From assembly GCA_964492105.1 (NCBI GenBank), contig CAZBJB010000039.1:1-13698 (forward strand): a DNA stretch of 13,698 bases, read 5' to 3'. Source of the DNA: JAUZQZ01 sp964492105 (lineage in GTDB: Bacteria; Pseudomonadota; Zetaproteobacteria; Mariprofundales; Mariprofundaceae). Position numbers and translations under genes: made by a program. This document shows positions 8,100 to 13,698 of the stretch, one piece after another; within the stretch, counting starts at the first letter, position 1, and the number at the start of each line of letters is the position of its first letter. The notes beneath the pieces are model-generated. The model was not told where the DNA came from. It saw nothing but the letters and a program-made list of their open reading frames with translations, and made no database searches.

Positions 8100-9050
8100 T
8101 TATGAATGAAAATAACCAAAAGCATCCACGATTTTCACCAGTTCGACCACGGCAGCCATGGAATGATGCAAGGCTTCCTCTTCCGCCCTGGATAAATCCA
8201 GTTCGATCACGGTTTCCACGCCGCTTCCGCCGAGTTTGCACGGTACACCCATGTAATAACCGTCCACGCCATATTCACCCTCCAGATAAGCGGCACATGG
8301 AAGGATACGTTTTTTATCCTTCAGGATGGCTTCCGCCATTTCCACCACGGCCGCACCCGGCGCATAAAAAGCAGAACCGGTTTTTAGACAGGCAACGATC
8401 TCCGCTCCGCCGTTAGCCGTACGCTCACAGATGGCACGCACCCGTTCTTGCGTGAGTAATTCCGTAATCGGAATACCCGCTACCGTGGAATAACGAGGTA
8501 GCGGCACCATCGTGTCGCCATGCCCGCCGAGCACGAAGGCGTTCACGTCCTCAATCGACACATCCAGTTCATCGGCAATAAATGTCCGCATCCGGGCAGA
8601 ATCAAGCACACCCGCCATGCCGATAACGTGCTGTTTGGAAAATCCGGAAACCCTCAGTGCCGTATAAACCATGGCATCCAGTGGATTGGTCACCACCAGG
8701 ATCACGCAATCGGGTGAATACCTGACGATATTTCGGGTCACTTCAGACACAATTTTTACATTGGTGGACAGTAAATCATTCCGACTCATCCCCGGCTTTC
8801 GCGCGATACCGGCGGTGATGATCACCAGATCTGAATCGGCGGTATCCGCATAATCCTGGGTACCATGGATAACGGCGTTATATCCCTGAACGGGTGATGC
8901 CTCGTGCATATCCAGCGCCTTTCCCTGCGGCACACCCTCGACCACATCGATCAAAACAATATTGGCCAGCTCTTTCTGAGCGGTCAGAAACGCAGCTGTT
9001 GCGCCGACATGACCAGCACCTACAACCGTCACTTTTTTCCGATGAAACAT
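8100..9050 (-). CDS. mdh: Malate dehydrogenase, LDH-like type
   Basis: The 316-residue product oxidises malate to oxaloacetate with NAD. The dinucleotide-binding GAGHVG is at 11-16, and D35 favours NAD over NADP. The substrate loop AGIARKPGMSR has R84 at the discriminating position, which marks malate rather than lactate specificity, plus R90. N122 (TNPLD), D150 and R153 (LDSARMR), and catalytic H177 (GGHGDT) complete the site. It belongs to the LDH-like MDH group found in many bacteria, not to the E. coli or mitochondrial type. The ATG at 9050 has TAAGG just upstream. The frame is open to 9290, but that extension has no family similarity and runs through the promoter and a G10 tract. sucC follows after 20 nt. 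Confidence 0.95.
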   Translation of the reverse strand: MFHRKKVTVVGAGHVGATAAFLTAQKELANIVLIDVVEGVPQGKALDMHEASPVQGYNAVIHGTQDYADTADSDLVIITAGIARKPGMSRNDLLSTNVKIVSEVTRNIVRYSPDCVILVVTNPLDAMVYTALRVSGFSKQHVIGMAGVLDSARMRTFIADELDVSIEDVNAFVLGGHGDTMVPLPRYSTVAGIPITELLTQERVRAICERTANGGAEIVACLKTGSAFYAPGAAVVEMAEAILKDKKRILPCAAYLEGEYGVDGYYMGVPCKLGGSGVETVIELDLSRAEEEALHHSMAAVVELVKIVDAFGYFHS

Positions 9051-9083
9051 AGCCTTACTCTCATCCCCGGTTTCCGGCCAGCG

Positions 9084-9119
9084 CATGGCACCCCCCCCCC
9101 TGAATTCTTCAGTGCCATG
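9084..9119. repeat. 8-bp inverted repeat enclosing a C10 homopolymer
   Basis: CATGGCAC (9084-9091) and GTGCCATG (9112-9119) are perfect inverted repeats. Between them lie the rest of a run of ten C (9091-9100) and a small inner hairpin TGAA-TTC-TTCA (9101-9111). The right arm abuts the predicted mdh -10 element. In mdh mRNA the run would be G10, about 41-50 nt before the ATG. The structure is seen directly. A role as operator, leader hairpin or slippage site is inference. Confidence 0.7.
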
Positions 9120-9148
9120 AACATAGCCTTGCCAAGCCCCCTTGTCGA
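9120..9148 (-). promoter_or_regulatory. Predicted sigma70-type promoter for the mdh series
   Basis: On the minus strand TCGACA (9148-9143, five of six to TTGACA) and TATGTT (9125-9120, four of six to TATAAT) are separated by exactly 17 bp. Transcription would start near 9113, giving a leader of about 60 nt before the mdh ATG. It lies partly inside the stretch leading to the divergent nucleotidyltransferase gene at 9164. The prediction rests on consensus matching only. Confidence 0.45.
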
Positions 9149-9163
9149 ACAGGACAATGCGGC

Positions 9164-10546
9164 ATGTCTGATCCGGATCTTCACCGTATGCCGTCCACCG
9201 TCGCTGACGTGTGCAGGATGCTCGCGCATGCCGGCGGTCGTGCATGGCTGGTCGGTGGGTCAGTGCGCGATTTGTTGCTTGGGCGAACACCGGGGGATCC
9301 GGATATTGAGGTGTACGGTTTGGCTACGGATGATGTGCGTCATACACTTGATAAAATGGGTAAGGTTGAATTCGTCGGGAAACAATTCGGTGTGTTCAAA
9401 TTACGGAAGGATGATCTCCACATCGATATCTCCCTGCCACGTACCGAACGAAAGACCAGCGCGGGGCACAGGGGTTTCACGGTTGCTTCCGACCCTGACC
9501 TGAATCCTGAGGCAGCCAGCCTGCGGAGGGATTTCACTATCAATGCCATGATGTTCGATCCGCTCGGGAATGAGTTACTCGACTTCCATGGTGGCCAGGC
9601 AGACCTGGAGAACGGTATCTTGCGGCATGTTTCCTCAGCCTTCGTGGAAGACCCGCTGCGCGTGCTGCGCGGCATGCAATTGGCCGCCCGCTATCGTCTG
9701 AAACTGGATAAGGATACCGCGACGCTATGTCAAATGCTGTTACCGGAAGCCGGAACCTTGCCAAAAGATCGCATCTGGTGTGAATGGCGGAAGTGGGCGC
9801 ATGCTCCACACCCCTCGTTCGGCCTTGAAGTGCTGGATCAAAGCGCCTGGCTGTCACGGTATCCGCCACTGGTAGCGCTCAAGGGTTGTCTTCAGGATCC
9901 TGGGTGGCATCCCGAGGGCGACGTATGGGCACATACGAAACAGGTTGTTGATCAGGCCGCAAACATCGCCAGGCGACGCGCATGTCGGGGTGAGACGCGG
10001 GAATATTTGATCCTTGCCGCACTGTGCCACGATCTGGGGAAACCGGACACGACATTCATACATGAAACCCACCGAATTCGCTCTACCGGTCACAGTGAAG
10101 CAGGCGAGGAACCCGCCAGGACATTCCTTGCCGCTATCGGTGCGCCAAAACGCGTGCCACGCTATGTCATTCCATTGATGCGGGAACACCTGGTACATTT
10201 GCACGGTCAGGCCACGCCACGCGCCGTGCGTCGACTGGCACAGCGGCTGGAGCCCGCATCCATTGAATTGTGGGAATCACTGGTCGAAGCCGACGCGTCG
10301 GGACGCGAACCCCGGTTTCCGGCGCGGCCAGCTCGGGTATGGCTCGAAAAAGCCCGGCAGGCGGCGGTGGAGATCAATAAACCGGAACCGCTTGCAACTG
10401 GCCGGATGTTGATCGCACTCGGTATGCAACCGGATCCGAACATGGGGCGATTGCTGAAAAATGCTTACGAGGCTCAGCTGGACGGCCAGTTTAATGATCA
10501 CGCGGGTGCGGAATCGTGGTTACGGATGGAATTGGCGAAACGGTAA
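9164..10546 (+). CDS. CCA tRNA nucleotidyltransferase / poly(A) polymerase family protein with HD domain
   Basis: The 460-residue product is a class II nucleotidyltransferase. It has GGSVRD (31-36), the metal-binding D45-P-D47, RRDFTINAM (121-129) and EDPLRVLRGMQLAARY (162-177), all standard for the polymerase head. A C-terminal HD phosphohydrolase domain includes HPEGDVWAHT (249-258) and LCHDLGKP with H289 and D290. CCA-adding enzymes with an HD domain complete and repair tRNA 3' ends and can remove 2',3'-cyclic phosphates. Poly(A) polymerases share the same head, so the exact activity (CCA, A-only or CC-only) is not fixed here. ATG at 9164 has AGGA 9 nt upstream; ATG at 9188 is an alternative. 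It is divergent from mdh with about 113 bp between starts. Confidence 0.85.
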   Translation: MSDPDLHRMPSTVADVCRMLAHAGGRAWLVGGSVRDLLLGRTPGDPDIEVYGLATDDVRHTLDKMGKVEFVGKQFGVFKLRKDDLHIDISLPRTERKTSAGHRGFTVASDPDLNPEAASLRRDFTINAMMFDPLGNELLDFHGGQADLENGILRHVSSAFVEDPLRVLRGMQLAARYRLKLDKDTATLCQMLLPEAGTLPKDRIWCEWRKWAHAPHPSFGLEVLDQSAWLSRYPPLVALKGCLQDPGWHPEGDVWAHTKQVVDQAANIARRRACRGETREYLILAALCHDLGKPDTTFIHETHRIRSTGHSEAGEEPARTFLAAIGAPKRVPRYVIPLMREHLVHLHGQATPRAVRRLAQRLEPASIELWESLVEADASGREPRFPARPARVWLEKARQAAVEINKPEPLATGRMLIALGMQPDPNMGRLLKNAYEAQLDGQFNDHAGAESWLRMELAKR

Positions 10547-10567
10547 ATACCCGGCAAAAAAACCTGC

Positions 10568-10596
10568 ATGACATCGACTTTTGGGAACGCTACAAT
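10568..10596 (+). promoter_or_regulatory. Predicted sigma70 promoter for the cytochrome c-hemN unit
   Basis: ATGACA (10568-10573, five of six to TTGACA) and TACAAT (10591-10596, five of six to TATAAT) are spaced by exactly 17 bp. The start would fall near 10603, leaving a short leader with the AAAGGAG ribosome site at 10615-10621. No FNR-type palindrome (TTGAT-N4-ATCAA) was found around it, although hemN is often oxygen-regulated. Confidence 0.6.
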
Positions 10597-10627
10597 AACA
10601 ACATTCTTGACGGGAAAGGAGCACCAT

Positions 10628-10918
10628 ATGGAAAAAATCGTCATCACCGCCATAACCATTGCCGTACTTGGTTTTGGTATCCCGCCCGCGAGGGCCGAAG
10701 TGAGCGCCGCCGGAATCTTCAAGAAACAGTGCGCCATGTGCCATAGGCTGAACAGAAGGAAGGTCGGGCCTGCGTTCATTCACATGAGTACGGATCCGAA
10801 GGTGCTGAAAACCATCATTACCAACGGGGGCAATATTATGCCACGGTTCGGCGGCAAGCTTTCAGCTGCGGAAATTGACGCCATGGTAAGTTATATCCGG
10901 TCCATGCATACCAAGTGA
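10628..10918 (+). CDS. Periplasmic class I monoheme cytochrome c
   Basis: This small protein of 96 residues has a Sec signal peptide (hydrophobic stretch about 4-20, cleavage likely after PPARA at 23). The mature part is about 73 residues, with one haem-binding CAMCH (C35, C38, H39) and a probable axial Met71 in the GGNIMPRFGG loop. The size and the closing helix IDAMVSYIRSM fit the soluble c551/c552-like electron carriers. The partner is unknown. ATG at 10628 follows a strong AAAGGAG six nt upstream; the frame is open from 10568 but that part overlaps the promoter. Its stop overlaps the hemN GTG start (GTGA), indicating one transcript with coupled translation. Confidence 0.9.
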   Translation: MEKIVITAITIAVLGFGIPPARAEVSAAGIFKKQCAMCHRLNRRKVGPAFIHMSTDPKVLKTIITNGGNIMPRFGGKLSAAEIDAMVSYIRSMHTK

Positions 10919-12342
10919 ACATCCGAACAACCCACGCCGCCGGCCCGCCAACGAAGACTGTGGTGAACGAACTGTTCAATCTTGATTTGATCCACAAATA
11001 CGACAGGGCGGGACCACGCTACACATCCTACCCGACGGCTCCGATGTTCCATACCGGCATCAGCCCGAACGATTATGTGCAAAGCTTGAAGCGGGCCGCA
11101 GACAAACATGCTCCGCTTTCGCTGTACATGCATCTCCCTTTCTGCGACACCGTTTGCTATTACTGCGGTTGCAACAAGGTGGTCACCAAACAGCGTGAGC
11201 GTGCCGTACCCTATGTAAAACATTTGCTTGAAGAAATCGATTTGCTGGCTGATATCATCGGTAACCACCGCACGGTTTCTCAACTCCACTGGGGCGGCGG
11301 GACGCCCACGTTCCTGAGTGAAGCGCAGATCCGTGCACTCATGTCAAAGTTGCATGCCCGGTTTCATTTCGCACCGGATGACGCAGGCGAGTATGGCATC
11401 GAAATCGACCCGCGCGAATGCAACGAAGATACCGTTCGTATATTGCGCGAGACCGGATTCAATCGTATGAGTATGGGTGTACAGGATTTTGAACCCGCCG
11501 TTCAGAAAGCCGTCAACCGCATTCAGAGCAAGGGAGAAACACTGGCGGTGCTTGAAGGAGCGCGGGCGTACGGTTTTCAGTCCATCAATACTGATTTGAT
11601 GTATGGTCTGCCACTACAGACAGTAGAAACCTTCAACCGCACGCTGGATACCATCATTGATTTCTCACCGGATCGGATTGCACTGTTTAACTACGCGCAT
11701 CTGCCGAAGATGTTCATGCCACAACGGCGCATCCATGCGGCGGATCTTCCCTCCCCAGCCGAAAAACTGAATATCCTGAAGCTTTCCATTGATCGCCTGC
11801 TTGCGGCGGGATATGTGTTTATCGGCATGGATCACTTCGCCAAGCCGGATGATGAACTGGCAATTGCCCGGCGCGAGGGCAGGTTGTACCGTAATTTCCA
11901 GGGTTACTCGACACATGCCGATGCCGAAATGCTGGGACTTGGCATCACCTCCATCGGATATGTGGACGGCGCTTTTTACCAGAATGTAAAGATGCTGGAT
12001 GAATACTATAAAGGTGTGAATGCCGGAACCTTACCGATATTTCGTGGTTATCGACTATCCGGCGAAGACCACCTGCGGCGACATGTGATTATGCGCCTGA
12101 TGTGTGATTTTTCCCTTGATTTTCATGCCGTGGAAGAAAAATTCGGCACCAACTTCTCTGAACACTTCACCGTGGAACTCGGAGAGCTGGCTGATATGGC
12201 CGAGGATGGTTTACTGGAATTGCATGAGGATGGTCTGGCCGTACAGCCCGCCGGGCGCCTGTTGATTCGCAACATTGCGATGGTATTCGATGCGTATCTG
12301 CGTACCCGGCAACAGGGGATCAGTTTTTCGAAAGTGATTTAA
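10915..12342 (+). CDS. hemN: Oxygen-independent coproporphyrinogen III oxidase (radical SAM)
   Basis: The 475-residue product matches E. coli HemN along its whole length. It has KYDRAGPRYTSYPTA near the N-terminus, then the radical-SAM cluster motif C77-x3-C81-x2-C84 followed by G-C86. QLHWGGGTPTFL, EIDPRECN, MSMGVQDF, NTDLMYGLP, FNYAHLP, GMDHFAKPDDELA and the C-terminal GRLLIRNIAMVFDAYLR follow. It decarboxylates two propionates of coproporphyrinogen III to give protoporphyrinogen IX, using SAM instead of oxygen, in the cytoplasm. The GTG at 10915 overlaps the cytochrome stop by 4 nt. GTG codons at 10960 and 10963 are alternatives, but none of the three has a good ribosome site, so coupling is likely. 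The TAA stop lies directly against inserted mobile DNA. Confidence 0.96.
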   Translation: MNIRTTHAAGPPTKTVVNELFNLDLIHKYDRAGPRYTSYPTAPMFHTGISPNDYVQSLKRAADKHAPLSLYMHLPFCDTVCYYCGCNKVVTKQRERAVPYVKHLLEEIDLLADIIGNHRTVSQLHWGGGTPTFLSEAQIRALMSKLHARFHFAPDDAGEYGIEIDPRECNEDTVRILRETGFNRMSMGVQDFEPAVQKAVNRIQSKGETLAVLEGARAYGFQSINTDLMYGLPLQTVETFNRTLDTIIDFSPDRIALFNYAHLPKMFMPQRRIHAADLPSPAEKLNILKLSIDRLLAAGYVFIGMDHFAKPDDELAIARREGRLYRNFQGYSTHADAEMLGLGITSIGYVDGAFYQNVKMLDEYYKGVNAGTLPIFRGYRLSGEDHLRRHVIMRLMCDFSLDFHAVEEKFGTNFSEHFTVELGELADMAEDGLLELHEDGLAVQPAGRLLIRNIAMVFDAYLRTRQQGISFSKVI

Positions 12343-12346
12343 CCTG

Positions 12347-12507
12347 GAGCCTCTTGCAAAACTCCGGGTGGATGAGCGGCAATCCCACTTTGAAACCATT
12401 TTCGGGATTGAATGAGCTGCATGGTGGTTCCATGGAGCGAAATTCAAGCTCGGAAATGGGCCGAAGTGGGGAAGTCGATCACCGCTCATGAGTTTTGCAA
12501 GAGGCTC
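12347..12507. mobile_element. Miniature inverted-repeat element (copy 1, complete)
   Basis: This is a 161-bp non-coding element with perfect 18-bp terminal inverted repeats, GAGCCTCTTGCAAAACTC at 12347-12364 and its complement at 12490-12507. It is flanked on both sides by CCTG (12343-12346 and 12508-12511), a likely 4-bp target duplication. Its interior is also an imperfect palindrome: CCCACTTTGAAACCATTTTCGG on the left resembles the complement of the CGGAAATGGGCCGAAGTGGG on the right. The transcript can therefore fold into one long hairpin. There is no convincing coding frame. The ends recall IS5-like elements from memory, which is tentative. A second copy starts at 13588. Beginning 5 bp after the hemN stop, it could also serve as a 3' stem-loop. 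Confidence 0.8.
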
Positions 12508-12657
12508 CCTGGACTATTCATAAACCACCGTGGTGATTGCGCAGGGCCTTTGTTCGCGGTGGATTCCGGGGAAGAAGACCATAGCCATGCATACGGATGA
12601 GACCGGTGAGGGATTCTGTGCGGACAAGGGAACGGCGGTATTTATGAACAGTTCAGG
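12508..12657. mobile_element. Second miniature element, possibly IS1380-like
   Basis: This 150-bp stretch is bounded by imperfect inverted repeats. The left end reads CCTGGACTATTCATAAAC. The complement of the right end reads CCTGAACTGTTCATAAAT, so 15 of 18 positions match. Outside it, TTAA precedes the left CCTG (12339-12342, containing the hemN TAA stop) and TTAG follows the right end (12658-12661), an imperfect 4-bp duplication. CC-ends with TTAA-like targets recall the IS1380 family, a tentative assignment from memory. No transposase is encoded; the short open frames inside look incidental. The 161-bp neighbour appears to have inserted into its outermost CCTG. Confidence 0.6.
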
Positions 12658-12713
12658 TTAGCTGCCCCCGGTTCGGGTCATACCGGATGCGTGGCCATAC
12701 CCCTTCGCGTCTT

Positions 12714-13514
12714 CTACGGTACAATCCGGCCTCCCGCACCCTCATCATCAAACCCGTCATCTCCAAAGTCGTCTTTCGATTCGGGAGGGTTGCCGTCATA
12801 AATCAGGAATGTACGATGTTGCACCCATGCCTCGCGGGTGAATATATAAGGATCAAGCGCCGACTCGTTGACAAAACGAATGGCATTCGAGGCTCGGCTG
12901 CGCAGGTCAACGGCGTCCAGAATGGATATCGGAATGGTTACCGCAGGATTTAGAAAAAAACCGGCCCAGAATACGGCATCGGTCGCTGTGCTGACGGCAA
13001 TACCGGGTGCGTCACGCGCCGTGCTGGGGCCATACACGGGAAAAACAAGATACGCTCCCTGACCCACACCCCAGACACCGAGCGTCTGGCCGAAATCCTC
13101 CTGATGCTTCTCCATACCCATGGGCGTCGCGGGATCAAAAAATCCACCTATGCCCAGCGTACTGTTGATAACAAGCCGTCCGACATCGGAAGCGCCCTGA
13201 GTACCCTTACCCTGCAGGAAATCATTCAGAATGGTGTCCATGTACAGAGCATTATTGAAGAAGTTGGAGACCATCACACGCCCTCTCACGGGAACAACGG
13301 CGACATACCCCTGAGACAGCGGGTTCAACAAAAATTTATCCAGCTTCTCATTAAACCAGAATGTTCCCCGATTCACCTTCTCAATGGGATCATAGGTCTG
13401 ATCCCTGGAGGGATTGCTGGCGCAACCCGCCAGCATGAAGATCGATAAACAGCCAAGAAAGAACATACTGCCACGCACTGAACGGGCTCGAGTCAAACGG
13501 GAAACGAACGGCAT
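12714..13514 (-). CDS. mlaA: Outer-membrane lipid-asymmetry lipoprotein MlaA (VacJ)
   Basis: The 266-residue product begins with a lipoprotein signal ending in the lipobox LAGC (28-31), with C31 as the lipidated residue. Alanine at +2 is compatible with outer-membrane sorting. The mature part has the MlaA signatures DPIEKVNRGTFWFNEKLDKFLLNPLSQGY, RVMVSNFFNNAL, RLVINSTLGIGGFFDPA and EDFGQTLGVWGVGQGAYLVFPVYGPSTARDA. It forms a channel with porins that removes mislocalised phospholipids from the outer leaflet and passes them to MlaC. ATG at 13514 follows GGAGGAGGT, a near-perfect ribosome site. The C-terminus carries an acidic Asp/Gly-rich tail. Other mla genes are not in view. A miniature element lies 73 bp upstream of the start. 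Confidence 0.93.
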   Translation of the reverse strand: MPFVSRLTRARSVRGSMFFLGCLSIFMLAGCASNPSRDQTYDPIEKVNRGTFWFNEKLDKFLLNPLSQGYVAVVPVRGRVMVSNFFNNALYMDTILNDFLQGKGTQGASDVGRLVINSTLGIGGFFDPATPMGMEKHQEDFGQTLGVWGVGQGAYLVFPVYGPSTARDAPGIAVSTATDAVFWAGFFLNPAVTIPISILDAVDLRSRASNAIRFVNESALDPYIFTREAWVQHRTFLIYDGNPPESKDDFGDDGFDDEGAGGRIVP

Positions 13515-13587
13515 ACCCACCTCCTCCCTGTTTTGAATTTTGTTGGACGTACCATGCGTGCAAACCATTACAAATCAGCAGCCATTT

Positions 13588-13698
13588 GAGCCTCTTGCAA
13601 AACTCCGGGTGGATGAGCGGCACTCCCACTTTGAGACCATTTTCGGGATTGAATGAGCTGCATGGTGGTTCCATGGAGCGAAATTCAAGCTCGGAAAT
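13588..13698. mobile_element. Miniature inverted-repeat element (copy 2, cut by window edge)
   Basis: The first 111 bp match 12347-12457 in the same orientation, with only two substitutions and no indels, and start with the same 18-bp GAGCCTCTTGCAAAACTC end. The right end lies outside the window, so whether this is another 161-bp copy or the end of a full-length insertion sequence cannot be told. It sits upstream of mlaA, where it may separate the gene from its native promoter region. Confidence 0.8.

Noticed and set aside
8080..8241. 54-codon N-terminal extension of sucC upstream of the TTG
   Set aside because: It overlaps the mdh coding end, has no SucC-like sequence, and a well-spaced ribosome site supports the TTG at 8079.
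9051..9290. 80-codon N-terminal extension of mdh
   Set aside because: It runs through the predicted promoter and the G10 tract and overlaps the divergent nucleotidyltransferase gene; the Rossmann fold begins right after the ATG at 9050.
8904..9503. 199-codon plus-strand open frame
   Set aside because: It covers the mdh start, the divergent promoter region and the start of the nucleotidyltransferase gene in another frame; no ribosome site or domain was seen.
12412..12600. 62-codon open frame between hemN and mlaA
   Set aside because: It spans the junction of two palindromic non-coding elements and has no ribosome site, so it looks incidental.
12661..12692. Possible terminator hairpin (CCGGT/ACCGG and CCCG/CGGG arms) downstream of mlaA
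   Set aside because: The stems are only 4-5 bp and no T-tract follows on either strand.
1..13698. CRISPR array, tRNA, rRNA, riboswitch or toxin-antitoxin pair
   Set aside because: No regularly spaced repeats, no cloverleaf-like segment, no conserved RNA-gene sequence and no small paired genes were seen.

Overview
The window reads as part of a beta- or gammaproteobacterial chromosome. It carries holC, the DNA polymerase III chi subunit, which is characteristic of those two classes. It also has a dnaE-accA pair, a class I c-type cytochrome, hemN of the E. coli type and the outer-membrane lipoprotein gene mlaA. A species cannot be named from the sequence alone. Most of the window is housekeeping DNA. 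No CRISPR array, toxin-antitoxin pair, defence island, prophage, tRNA or rRNA was seen.

Layout: the left edge (about 46-297) is a broken IS3-family end with a truncated orfA. From 9050 down to 346 on the minus strand runs a compact seven-gene series: mdh, sucC, sucD, dnaE, accA, a PAP2-family phosphatase and holC. Gaps are 44 bp or less and three junctions overlap (4, 11 and 11 nt), so co-transcription from a promoter at about 9120-9148 is plausible. The series joins three TCA-cycle enzymes with the replicative polymerase, the committed step of fatty-acid synthesis, a lipid-phosphate phosphatase and a clamp-loader accessory subunit.

Divergently, from 9164 on the plus strand, lies a CCA/poly(A)-type nucleotidyltransferase with an HD domain. 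It is followed by a good sigma70-like promoter (10568-10596) and a two-gene unit: a periplasmic monoheme cytochrome c and hemN, which overlap by 4 nt. Pairing a haem-biosynthesis enzyme with a haem protein suggests a respiratory or microaerobic role.

The convergent hemN-mlaA gap (12343-12713) is filled by two short non-coding mobile elements, one apparently inserted into the terminal 4 bp of the other, and both abutting the hemN stop codon. A second copy of the inner element lies 1241 bp away, upstream of mlaA, and runs off the right edge. mlaA is therefore bracketed by direct repeats.

The points most worth a second look are: a C10/G10 homopolymer inside an 8-bp inverted repeat at the predicted mdh transcription start; the nested miniature elements at the hemN stop; an AccA with several changes at normally invariant active-site residues; and the TTG start of sucC, which overlaps a Met-Thr-stop minicistron. 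No clearly new multi-gene system was found.
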